Source: Chryseobacterium taeanense (GTDB lineage: Bacteria; Bacteroidota; Bacteroidia; Flavobacteriales; Weeksellaceae). From it: a stretch of 64,000 bases of DNA. Shown piece after piece: positions 33,593 through 42,500 of the stretch (the stretch's first letter is position 1; each line of letters starts with the position of its first letter). The stretch is taken from assembly GCF_900099685.1 (NCBI RefSeq), contig NZ_FNDW01000004.1, positions 186,001 to 250,000 of the forward strand. The letters are read 5' to 3'. A model generated the notes under the pieces. It was not told the DNA's origin. It searched no databases and saw only the letters and a program-made list of their open reading frames with translations. Made by a program: the position numbers and the translations under genes.

Positions 33593-35021
33593 TAAATATA
33601 TAGCAGCCATCGCCTTATCGCTTGTTTTAGCAAGCTGTAAGGCGCCTATGGCGACCGTAATAAAAGACGAGGTGAAAGAAAATGTGCCTCAGAACTTTAA
33701 TCAGGAAGATCAGGGTGATGCAAACAATAATAGCGGAACAACACCCTGGAGACAGTTTTTTACTGACCCTAATTTAGTTTCACTCATTGAAACAGCTCTA
33801 AAAAACAATCAGGAGCTGATGATTACTTTGCAGGAAATTGAAATTGCAAAAAGTGGTGTTTTAGCTAAAAAAGGAAGATTAACGCCTACAGTTTCCGCAG
33901 GAATCGGGGCGGGTGTGAAAAAGGCAGGGCGCTATACCAGCGAAGGAGCAGGTGATGCCACTACAGAGATCGAACCCGGAAAAGAAATGCCTGATCCGCT
34001 TGGGAATTTTGAAGGTGGCTTAATGGCCAATTGGGAAATCGATATCTGGAAAAAACTCAGAACAGAAAAAGAATCTGCGGTGGCTCATTATCTTTCAACA
34101 GTGGAAGGCAAGAACTTCGTTCTTTCAAATTTAATTGAAGAAATAGCAGATAATTATTATGAACTGCTGGCACTCGACAATCAGCTTGATATCATTCAGC
34201 AATACACAAAACTTCAGCAGAAAGCGCTTGAAATTTCAAAAATCCAGAAAGAAGCAGCAACAGCTACCGAATTGGCAGTAAAGAAGTTTGAAGCTGAACT
34301 GGCAAAGTCTAAGGCTACAGAATACACCATCCGTCAGCAGATCACTGAAAAAGAAAACGAAATCAATGCACTTTGCGGGCGTTTTCCGCAACCGATTATA
34401 AGATCAAAGGATGATTTTATGACAACCATTCCGCAAACGGTTTATACAGGAATTCCTTCGCAGTTACTGGCTAACCGTCCTGATATCAAGCAGGCTGAAC
34501 TGGAATTAAAATCTGCAAAATTAGACGTAGAAGCGGCAAGGAAAGAGTTTTATCCCTCACTGGAAATTTCCGCAACATTAGGGTTGGAAGCTTTTAAACC
34601 TTCTTATCTGGTAAAAATGCCGGAATCTATTGCTTATAATTTGGCCGGAGAACTGGCCGGACCGTTGATTAACAAAAGTGCAATCAAAGCAAATTTCCAG
34701 ACTGCCGATGCAAGACAGATTCAGTCTCTGTACGAATACGATAAAACGATTCTGAATGCGTATCTGGATGTCGCTAATTTAATGTCTAAAGTAAAAAATA
34801 TAGATCAGTATTATAAACTGAAGTCTGAGGAAACAAAGGCTTTGGAACAATCGATAGATATAGCTAATCAGCTTTTCAGAAATTCAAGGGCAGACTACCT
34901 GGAAGTTCTCCTGAACCAAAGAGATGCTCTGGATGCCAAAATGGAACTGGTAGAAGCTAAACAAAAACAACTGAGTACAGTTGTGGACATTTATAAGAGC
35001 TTAGGCGGAGGCTGGAAGTGA
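33579..35021 (+). CDS. TolC/NodT-type outer-membrane efflux lipoprotein
   Basis: 480 residues from 33579 (an in-frame ATG at 33570 is also possible). Lipoprotein signal MKTYNKYIAAIALSLVLASC (Cys20). Outer-membrane efflux repeats: WRQFFTDPNLVSLIETALKN, LMANWEIDIWKKLRTEKESA, IPSQLLANRPDIKQAELELK and the end LNQRDALDAKMELVEAKQKQ. It is the outer-membrane channel of the tripartite pump. Both possible starts overlap the pump gene, which argues for coupled translation. A terminator follows. Confidence 0.96.
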   Translation: MKTYNKYIAAIALSLVLASCKAPMATVIKDEVKENVPQNFNQEDQGDANNNSGTTPWRQFFTDPNLVSLIETALKNNQELMITLQEIEIAKSGVLAKKGRLTPTVSAGIGAGVKKAGRYTSEGAGDATTEIEPGKEMPDPLGNFEGGLMANWEIDIWKKLRTEKESAVAHYLSTVEGKNFVLSNLIEEIADNYYELLALDNQLDIIQQYTKLQQKALEISKIQKEAATATELAVKKFEAELAKSKATEYTIRQQITEKENEINALCGRFPQPIIRSKDDFMTTIPQTVYTGIPSQLLANRPDIKQAELELKSAKLDVEAARKEFYPSLEISATLGLEAFKPSYLVKMPESIAYNLAGELAGPLINKSAIKANFQTADARQIQSLYEYDKTILNAYLDVANLMSKVKNIDQYYKLKSEETKALEQSIDIANQLFRNSRADYLEVLLNQRDALDAKMELVEAKQKQLSTVVDIYKSLGGGWK

Positions 35022-35046
35022 TTATAAATCCTTAATGTTTTAAAAA

Positions 35047-35081
35047 GAAAAGAGGCTGCCCGAATGGAACAGTCTCTTTTC
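35047..35081 (+). terminator. Terminator of the efflux operon
   Basis: GAAAAGAGGCTG/CAGTCTCTTTTC with one G-T wobble and an 11-base loop, 26 bases after the stop. Confidence 0.82.
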
Positions 35082-35545
35082 GATTAAAACTGAAAATTCA
35101 AATAAAGATTAATAACAATCTTTTATTAAATTAATCTGCAGGATGTGCGCGCAGTTGAATATGATATCTTTAATATCTTTAAAGAAAATGGTTATTAGTT
35201 TTGAGATTAAATACTAAAAACCAACCTTCCAGAAAAGTAATTTCCTTTTAAGGAAGGTGGTGAAATTATTTATTATCTCATTATGTTTTCAGGGTTATTA
35301 GTTGTTACCCTTCGGTATTAGTTTTTTGTTATCTCATCAAATTCAGAAAATATACAATTACTTTCTTATTCTGCTTCCTGAGTTCAAAAATATCATCTTA
35401 CATTGAATTATAAAAACAGTTGTTGTCTTTATTCATAAATAATGACGTCCCAATTCATAAATAAGAAGTTTTTAATATTTTGATTATTAATTTTTTATAT
35501 CTATTGAATAGAAATAATTCGATCCTGCGTAATAATTCAAACTTG
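35082..35545. other. Non-coding gap with a hairpin
   Basis: No credible gene in about 460 bases. An inverted repeat ACCTTCC (35224-35230)/GGAAGGT (35252-35258) contains a second, shorter AAAAG/CTTTT pairing, and so could form a long stem. No T run follows, so it is more likely regulatory or a repeat remnant than a terminator. Confidence 0.5.
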
Positions 35546-35578
35546 TTGGAGAAAAACCGTTCAATTTTTGTAATTTTG
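35546..35578 (+). promoter_or_regulatory. Promoter of the TPR/AraC regulator gene
   Basis: TTG (35546-35548), 22 bases, TAATTTTG (35571-35578). Both parts and the spacing fit the flavobacterial consensus. The ATG at 35592 is 13 bases downstream. Confidence 0.72.
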
Positions 35579-35591
35579 ACCGCTATTTATA

Positions 35592-37307
35592 ATGAATCAT
35601 ACCGAGGTGATTAAAAAACTATTTCTTTTATTTTGTACCGCTTGGTTTGGGTTATTCTTTTCTCAGGAATCGTATAGTCAGTACTACGAACTAAGACACC
35701 AATACGAAAACATGGAAGAGAATGACGTGAAAGCACTTCCTTATATTCAGCTGTACATTGATAAAGCAAAAAAAGAAAGAAAATACGAAAAGCTTGTTCA
35801 GGGATATAAAGACGGCATTTTTTATACCTCACTTGATGAGCAAAAATTAAAATATGCCGACAGTATGATCTGGGCAGCGGATCTTTCCCGCGACAGAGAT
35901 CTTATCATTACTGCCCATATTGATAAAGGAGTCATTTATTATTACAATTACAAAAAATATCAGTTGGCCCTTAATGAATATCTGAAAGCATACGAATATT
36001 CTAAAAATACCAGTAATGACTATTTGAAATATCAGAACCTGTATCATATTGGCGTAGTGAAAAGCTATTTAGGGTATTATGATGAAGCGGCTGAACTGTT
36101 TGGTAAATGTCTTACATATTATAGAGAGAAATCAAAATCAAACCTCCATCCTAACGAAATTTACAACAATAAAAAAGGCTATTTCAACAGTCTTCATCAG
36201 CTGATTATCTGCTACAGGCATTCAGGAAAGAACAAAGAAATGAATGAAGCCATAGAAAAGGGACTTTCTGAAGTAGGAGACAGCCGCGACTATGCTCAGG
36301 AAAAAGCCTATTTTCTTTTATCAAAAGGAATTTCCGAGTACGGAGATAAACATTATGAACAGGCTTTGTCCGATCTTAACCAGTCTCTTCCTTGTATTGT
36401 AAAAAGTAGAGACTTTGCAAGGCTTTCGGTTAATTATTTCTTTATCGGAAAAAGCTATCTTGGTCTCAAAGATACTAAACAGTCTATCGGTTACTTCAAA
36501 AAGATTGATTCTATTTTCAATAAACATCAGTTTCTTCTTCCTGAGCTCAGGGAAAATTATGAAATCCTGATCGATTACAGCAAAAAACATAAAGATCAAG
36601 CACAGCAGCTGTATTATACCGGTCAGTTATTGAAAGCAGATAGTATCATGTCTAAAGATTTCAGTTATCTTTCTCCCAAGATCCATAAAGATTACGATAC
36701 CAAAACGCTTCTGGAAGAGAAAAATAAACTGCAAAAAATCAATTATCTGGTAACCGTCATTATTATTCTTTTGATTATTTGGGCAATCGGGCTCATCATG
36801 CTGTTTAATAAAAAACAGAAAAAAGCAAAAATAATCAGGCAACAATATATCCTGCTTGAAGAAAAATTCGTTCAAGAACAGCAAATTCCTGAAGAAGCTC
36901 CGGTTATTCATGTAGAGGAAAAAAGAACCAACCTTAACGGAACTAAAGTAGAAGAACTTCTGAGGAAGCTGAAATTATTTGAAGATAAAAAAGGTTTCAC
37001 GCAGAAAGGCCTTACCATCAGTAAACTGGCTTTGCAGTTGGGTACAAACTCCAACTATCTTTCCCAGGTTATTAATGAATATAAAGGCGGAAATTTTAAT
37101 AAATACCTCAGTCAGCTCCGGATCAACTACATTACCAATTTACTTTTTGAAGACCGGAAATATCTTAAATACAACATCGAAACCCTCGCTAAAGAATGCG
37201 GAATTGCCTCCCGGCAAAACTTCTCCGATCTGTTTTACGAGATCAATGGGATACGCCCCACAGATTTTATTAAGAAGAGGATGCAGGAGATTGAGGACAA
37301 AGAATAA
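35592..37307 (+). CDS. TPR-containing membrane-bound AraC-family transcriptional regulator
   Basis: 571 residues. N-terminal signal/anchor (IKKLFLLFCTAWFGLFFSQ), a periplasmic region of tetratricopeptide-like helices (about 80-330; for example YLKYQNLYHIGVVKSYLGYY, DEAAELFGKCLTYYREK), one membrane helix INYLVTVIIILLIIWAIGLI (about 378-397), then a cytoplasmic helix-turn-helix pair: LTISKLALQLGTNSNYLSQV and ETLAKECGIASRQNFSDLFY with IRPTDFIKKRMQE. This architecture senses outside or envelope signals and binds DNA directly. It is the nearest regulator to the rhs locus and may control it (inference). Confidence 0.93.
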   Translation: MNHTEVIKKLFLLFCTAWFGLFFSQESYSQYYELRHQYENMEENDVKALPYIQLYIDKAKKERKYEKLVQGYKDGIFYTSLDEQKLKYADSMIWAADLSRDRDLIITAHIDKGVIYYYNYKKYQLALNEYLKAYEYSKNTSNDYLKYQNLYHIGVVKSYLGYYDEAAELFGKCLTYYREKSKSNLHPNEIYNNKKGYFNSLHQLIICYRHSGKNKEMNEAIEKGLSEVGDSRDYAQEKAYFLLSKGISEYGDKHYEQALSDLNQSLPCIVKSRDFARLSVNYFFIGKSYLGLKDTKQSIGYFKKIDSIFNKHQFLLPELRENYEILIDYSKKHKDQAQQLYYTGQLLKADSIMSKDFSYLSPKIHKDYDTKTLLEEKNKLQKINYLVTVIIILLIIWAIGLIMLFNKKQKKAKIIRQQYILLEEKFVQEQQIPEEAPVIHVEEKRTNLNGTKVEELLRKLKLFEDKKGFTQKGLTISKLALQLGTNSNYLSQVINEYKGGNFNKYLSQLRINYITNLLFEDRKYLKYNIETLAKECGIASRQNFSDLFYEINGIRPTDFIKKRMQEIEDKE

Positions 37308-37393
37308 ATACTTTGAATTCTGAATGTTTTATTGATTTCAGATTGTAAAATAATGTTAATCTTAAATAACCTTAAGGTGATAAAATTTTATTT

Positions 37394-37401
37394 TATATTT
37401 G
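37394..37401 (+). promoter_or_regulatory. -7 promoter element of the rhs-locus leader
   Basis: TATATTTG, exact TAnnTTTG. TTA rather than TTG is 19 bases upstream (37372-37374). It would give a leader of about 380 bases before the gene at 37788. Confidence 0.5.
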
Positions 37402-37423
37402 CAGTGGTAAAAACATATAAACG

Positions 37424-37486
37424 ATGAATGTATTTTTATTCCCGAACTCAATGTCTACTTCAGTACTTATTTTCCCACTAGAATAA
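37424..37486 (+). CDS. Possible 20-residue leader peptide
   Basis: ATG to TAA encoding MNVFLFPNSMSTSVLIFPLE, 22 bases after the -7 element at 37394. It is the first start codon on that putative transcript. Hydrophobic, no known family. It may be chance; it is recorded because of its position. Confidence 0.25.
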   Translation: MNVFLFPNSMSTSVLIFPLE

Positions 37487-37505
37487 CACGACAGTTTTTT
37501 GATTT

Positions 37506-37548
37506 TATGGAGTATTAATTTTACATCAAATAAAATTTATTCTCCATA
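37506..37548 (+). promoter_or_regulatory. Long hairpin in the rhs-locus leader
   Basis: TATGGAGTATTAATTTTA pairs with TAAAATTTATTCTCCATA over 18 positions with two mismatches, loop of 7. No T run follows. Confidence 0.5.
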
Positions 37549-37609
37549 TCATTAGAACTAATTATATAATTTTGATCCAATTAAGCTAATAATTTTAAAA
37601 ATTCAAAAC

Positions 37610-37717
37610 ATGAGAAAATTTATTACTTTCTGTATTCTTCTTACGGCTAATTATCATATATCTGCGGTTAATATTAAATCTCCTGATATTTATAAATTTT
37701 CCAATCACAAATTTTAA
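37610..37717 (+). CDS. Possible 35-residue exported peptide
   Basis: Frame starting MRKFITFCILLTANYHISAV, like a short signal peptide, and ending IYKFSNHKF before TAA. A -7 match TAATTTTG (37567-37574) is 35 bases upstream. Small exported peptides often precede large surface proteins in this phylum, but coding is unproven. Confidence 0.35.
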   Translation: MRKFITFCILLTANYHISAVNIKSPDIYKFSNHKF

Positions 37718-37787
37718 ATATAAATACGAGAAAACATTGTCTTGTATACCCTTATATATACATAGAAATTATAAATAACCTAGAAAA

Positions 37788-39020
37788 ATGAAAAAACAAC
37801 TATTTTTAATTGGCTTATTAACAAGTGCCTTATTTTATTCTCAATCTTTAGCTACGACGAGAGATGATGCCGGTGTTGCAACAAACCTAAGTGGTTTTTT
37901 TGAAACAAGTAATCCTGTCAATTTTCCCGGAGGTGGAGGCTGGTGGCATCTCTTGGATGTAAGACATACGGCTCCCAACAATATTTACGGAATGCAGTTT
38001 GCGGGTCGTTTTGACGACCAGGATGTATGGTTCAGAAAAACGAATGGGAACCCTTCTCAAGACTGGAGAAGAATAGTACTGGAAACCAATGGTGGACTTG
38101 TAGAGGTCGCTAAATGGCCATCAACAGGTAAGCTTATCGTATATAATAATACAGGAGGAGCCTCGGGATCAAACCAGTTTGAACTGCGAACAAACCTGAG
38201 TACCAATACAGATCATTACTTTATGAAAAACATTACTTCCGGCACAGGAACTGAGAATACAACTTTCTCATTAAGACATGACGGACAGATGTTTGTAAGC
38301 GGTAATACAGGAATTGGAATTGATACTCCGACAGAAAAACTTGATGTCTTTGGAAATATCAGAATAGGAAGCACACACTCAACTGAAGGAGTTAATGCTT
38401 TATCAATAAGGTATTTAAATGGCTCATTAAACAATTGGGGATCTTTAAGAAGTTCTTCTGCCACCTTTATGAGTTTCGGTGTGAAGGCTGATAATACGGT
38501 TTCTGATGGCTGGTTATCCAGTGATGGATCTCTAAACAGCAGACTCGCCATGACAATGGGCAACGGAGGTTTTTCTTTTTTATCAGCAAATCAACAATCG
38601 ACGGCAATCAATTCTGCGGTAACGATGACTGAGGTGATGAAAATAACAACTGCCGGCAATGCTGCTCTTCAGGGAAAATTTGAAGCCAAAGAAATAAAGG
38701 TTACCCTTACTCCAACTGCCGATTTTGTTTTTGAAAATGATTACAATCTTCCGAAACTTGAAGAGGTGGAAAAACATATTAAAGAGAAAAAACACCTTCC
38801 GGAAATCGCTTCTGCAAAACAAATGGAAAAAGAAGGAGTGAATGTAGGGGAATTTCAGATTAAGCTTCTGCAAAAAATTGAAGAGCTTACTTTGTACACG
38901 ATTGAGCAGGATAAAAGAATCAAACAGCTCAATGAAGAAAATAAGCAATTAAAATTACAATTTGATGAAATTTCAGAACTTAAAAAACAAGTTCAGCAAT
39001 TACTATCCGCAAAAAAATAA
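37788..39020 (+). CDS. Tail-fibre-like exported protein with coiled-coil C terminus
   Basis: 410 residues, signal MKKQLFLIGLLTSALFYSQ. The N-terminal part has a pyocin-knob-like block (NFPGGGGWWHLLDVRHTA and DVWFRKTNGNPSQDWRRIV); the middle has GNTGIGIDTPTEKLDVFGNI, a Bacteroidota phage-tail-fibre motif. The C terminus has the shared block LTPTADFVFENDYNLPKLEE and LPEIASAKQMEKEGVNVGEF, ending in a coiled coil (EELTLYTIEQDKRIKQLNEE onward). Likely a trimeric surface or fibre protein. It is 5 bases before the next gene, so it is in one operon with the rhs gene. Confidence 0.85.
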   Translation: MKKQLFLIGLLTSALFYSQSLATTRDDAGVATNLSGFFETSNPVNFPGGGGWWHLLDVRHTAPNNIYGMQFAGRFDDQDVWFRKTNGNPSQDWRRIVLETNGGLVEVAKWPSTGKLIVYNNTGGASGSNQFELRTNLSTNTDHYFMKNITSGTGTENTTFSLRHDGQMFVSGNTGIGIDTPTEKLDVFGNIRIGSTHSTEGVNALSIRYLNGSLNNWGSLRSSSATFMSFGVKADNTVSDGWLSSDGSLNSRLAMTMGNGGFSFLSANQQSTAINSAVTMTEVMKITTAGNAALQGKFEAKEIKVTLTPTADFVFENDYNLPKLEEVEKHIKEKKHLPEIASAKQMEKEGVNVGEFQIKLLQKIEELTLYTIEQDKRIKQLNEENKQLKLQFDEISELKKQVQQLLSAKK

Positions 39021-39025
39021 ACACT

Positions 39026-39499
39026 ATGAAAAGAAAAATATTATCCCTTTCTTCTTTGTTGATAGGATTTCTGGGATATTCACAAACTGAAGTATATTTT
39101 AAATACGATGAAGCCGGAAACCAGAGATACAGAGGAACAAACTCAGCAGGCAAAACGGCATCCACTGAAGTAAAAAAAGTGGAAGAAACAAAAACAGCAA
39201 GTGTTGCGAAACAGGAACCCTTAATGGATGAGAAATCTTTCTGGAAGCAGATTAGATTATATCCGGTTCCGGTTAATGATTATCTCACAATAGACTGGAC
39301 AGAAGAAGTCGATGGCCTTATCGAATCCGTTTCACTCTATCAGCACAGTACCGTACACTGGAAATTCCAGCAGCAGAATATCCCGGCTCTTAACAAAAAA
39401 TTAAAAATTAACATGACTGGTTATGAGTGGGGAGTATACGTAGTACGCTTCACATTAAAAGACGGACGGGCATTCAGTAAAAACATTACCAAACGATAA
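39026..39499 (+). CDS. Short T9SS type A sorting-domain protein with one YD-like motif
   Basis: 157 residues: signal MKRKILSLSSLLIGFLGYSQ; then one Rhs/YD-like unit VYFKYDEAGNQRYRG; a charged linker; and a T9SS C-terminal sorting-like domain (about 80-157) with IRLYPVPVNDYLTIDWTEE, ESVSLYQHSTVHWKF and WGVYVVRFTLKDGRAFSKN. Almost the whole mature protein is sorting domain. The next gene, a giant Rhs protein, has no such tail, so this protein may act as its partner (inference). Operon position: 5 bases after the fibre gene and 29 before rhs. Confidence 0.85.
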   Translation: MKRKILSLSSLLIGFLGYSQTEVYFKYDEAGNQRYRGTNSAGKTASTEVKKVEETKTASVAKQEPLMDEKSFWKQIRLYPVPVNDYLTIDWTEEVDGLIESVSLYQHSTVHWKFQQQNIPALNKKLKINMTGYEWGVYVVRFTLKDGRAFSKNITKR

Positions 39500-39528
39500 A
39501 ACTTTTAACCAAATAATTATTACTCACA

Positions 39529-42500
39529 ATGAAAATGAAAATATTTTCATCATTTATAATGTCCCTGTGTGCAGTCATGGGCTTTTCCCAGACCATCCTG
39601 TATCAGGCAGAAACAACGACCCGAACGGTTCAGGATCCGCAGACGGTTGTATTGGCGCAGGGATTTCAGGCATCAGGAAGTGTATCGAATCCCTTTGTGG
39701 CAAAGATTGGTCCCGGAACGGAAAACCCAGGAGGTGGACCTGCTGATTCAAATGCGGGAGCGAATAACCCATCGGGAACCACTGCTCCTTCAGGGAAAAG
39801 CTTCCATGATACGAAAGGGAATATTGAAGTAAATGGCGCGGGCCAATTGCAGTTTACATTACCAATCGCTTTACCTCCGGGAGTGAAAAATGTTGCACCT
39901 CAGATTGACTTAGTTTACACAAGCGGCTCCAACAACGGTATCGCTGGATACGGGTGGAATATTTCAGGAATCACATCTATTTCAAGAATCGGGAAAACTA
40001 TCGAAAAAGATGGAGAGGTAAAGGGTATTCAATTAGATTATAGTGATTACTATAGCTTTAATGGGCAGAGATTGATTTTAAAATCGGGAGAATATGGGAA
40101 AGATGGAGCAGAGTATGTCACTGAGAAGTATTCTAATGTAAAAATCAAATCTTTCGGATCTATAGCAGGTAAGAACTGGAAAGGTCCAGAATATTGGGAG
40201 GTGACCTTTGAAGATGGCTCTAAAGCGTGGTATGGCCAAACCCCATCTGGTGATCAAGTAGCAAGAACACCATTAGAATATAGTATGGTAAAGTGGAAAG
40301 ATGTTCAGGGAAATTATATTAATTATCATTTTGCATCAACTCTGATAAGAAATAGTAATGACGCTGGAATATTAAGGATATCTGATATTTTTTGGGGTGG
40401 GAATGAAGTTTTGGGAAAAGAATGCTTCAATCATCTCGAATTTAAATATAATAATAGAAACCTTAGGGAATCTAGTTATTTACAAGGAATTGAATTCACA
40501 CAAGATAAACTTTTAAATGAAATTGTTTTAACGTCAAACACGGATCAATTTAAAAAATATGTTATAGAGTATGGAGATAATGGCACTAGTTACCAATTTG
40601 TTAAAACACTCACAGAATATAATGCTACTAATGAACCGGCCAATCCAATAGTTTTTGAAAATGAACAAGACATAGGGTATAATAATCTTTTTAGACAGGA
40701 TAGTCGCTTTGACGATATTAGAGGAGAAAATGTTATTTCTGGAGACTTTAATGGGGATGGAAAATTAGATTTTCTTAATGGAAATACTCTAATGCTGGGA
40801 CGGCTTGACGGAAATGGGAATTTTGTCAATGTTAATTACACTGGTAAAGCATTATGCATAGGGACATATTCTGATAATAATACTCCTTTTGCCGATCAGG
40901 TCTTAATTACCGGAACTATAAATAGAAATACAAAGAAAAGTACGATATATTTTTATAAATATCTAAATGAATCTTTAATAAATATAGCTACTAAAGAAAT
41001 TGATCTAAGTGCTTATCCTGATTTATTTGAATCTGCAGATTTGGATTCCTCACATTGCTATTATGAAGGCAGTTCAAATAAAATGTCTGCAAAAGAAGTA
41101 GACTTTAATGGTGATGGCTTATCCGAACTTATTCTTATGTTTAAGAATGAGCATCTATGGACCTGTCAAGATTATGGTTTTAGTTATACATGGCAAGAAA
41201 CTACAGGTACAGAAATGAATATGTATGCCGATTTTAAAAATAATATTTTTTCGCAAATTGGTGGTATGTATGTTGACTTTGAGCGTGCTGTAAATATTGA
41301 TTTAGATGGTGATGGGAAAACAGAACTTCTTGACAGAATATTTGGTGGATTGAGATTTCTCTCTTTTGATTTACAAAATTTTACATTTCAACAAAAGTAT
41401 CCGGATATTCAGGTAGCAAATTCAGAACATGATGGTTCAATTCCTCCTATAATTGGAGATTATAATGGTGATGGTAAAACAGATATAATGGTGCCTGTTG
41501 GAGTAGATTCTTCGGATTGGAATATGTATATTTCGACAGGAAAATCATTTACAAATTATTATTATTCTGGTCTTTATCTGTATAAACCTTCTCAACAGGG
41601 AGCACCTAGAAAAAATAGGCAAACCTCAAGGTCTTATTGGGCTCCTGATTTGAATAAAGATGGTAAAAGTGATTTTTTAATTTTTGAATCACAGGTATGG
41701 TACAGGGATTGTGTGTTTTGTGTAAATAATCCTGATTCAAGCTATGGTTTTAATTACTTTAGAAATGACGGCGTAGATTCTATGGGAAAACCAATTTTTA
41801 CGCATGCATATAGTATTGATCCAAAAGAAGAAACATATTTGGGGGCAGTTAATGATGAGGATATTAACTATTCAATGTATGGTGAGCATTATATGCCAAT
41901 GTTTGGTTCTTTTAGATTGTCTCAATTGAATACTGAATTCGTTATACTACATAAAACTAAACTGATTACATGGAATCTAGGTTCAAAAGTTGATTTAATC
42001 TCAAGAATCAAAGCTATCCAGCAAAGCGGTATCAAAACGCAGGTTGAATATTCAAATTTGCAAAGTGGAAATATTTATCAATCTTTTTATGCTTCATCAC
42101 CAGTTTACTATCCGTATGCTAATGTAGTTAGAAACTTTAATTATTATGTCGTTTCAAAACTTATCCAGGGAGAAAGAAAACAAGAGTTTAGATATAGAGA
42201 TTTAATCGGTCATCTTCAGGGTAAAGGAATTATTGGTTTCAGACAAACAGCAAGATCTACATTCTTTGCTGATGGTTTAGAAAATACTAAAATCTGGAGT
42301 GGCTCAGAAATGACACCAACCAATGAGGGGCTTCCTTATAAAGATTGGTCTATAAGAACAACAGATGAAAATAAGATTTTTCCAACGGATATATCTTTGA
42401 ATAATGGACAGTTATTAACATTTAAACAATATGAATATAAAATTGATAAATTGCTTGATGGAAATATTGTCACTACTGTTTCAAATGCAGATAAACCCAA

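Noticed and set aside
37788..39020. Prophage, because of the tail-fibre-like protein
   Set aside because: No capsid, terminase, portal or integrase gene is adjacent; the gene has a Sec signal and stands in an operon with rhs genes.
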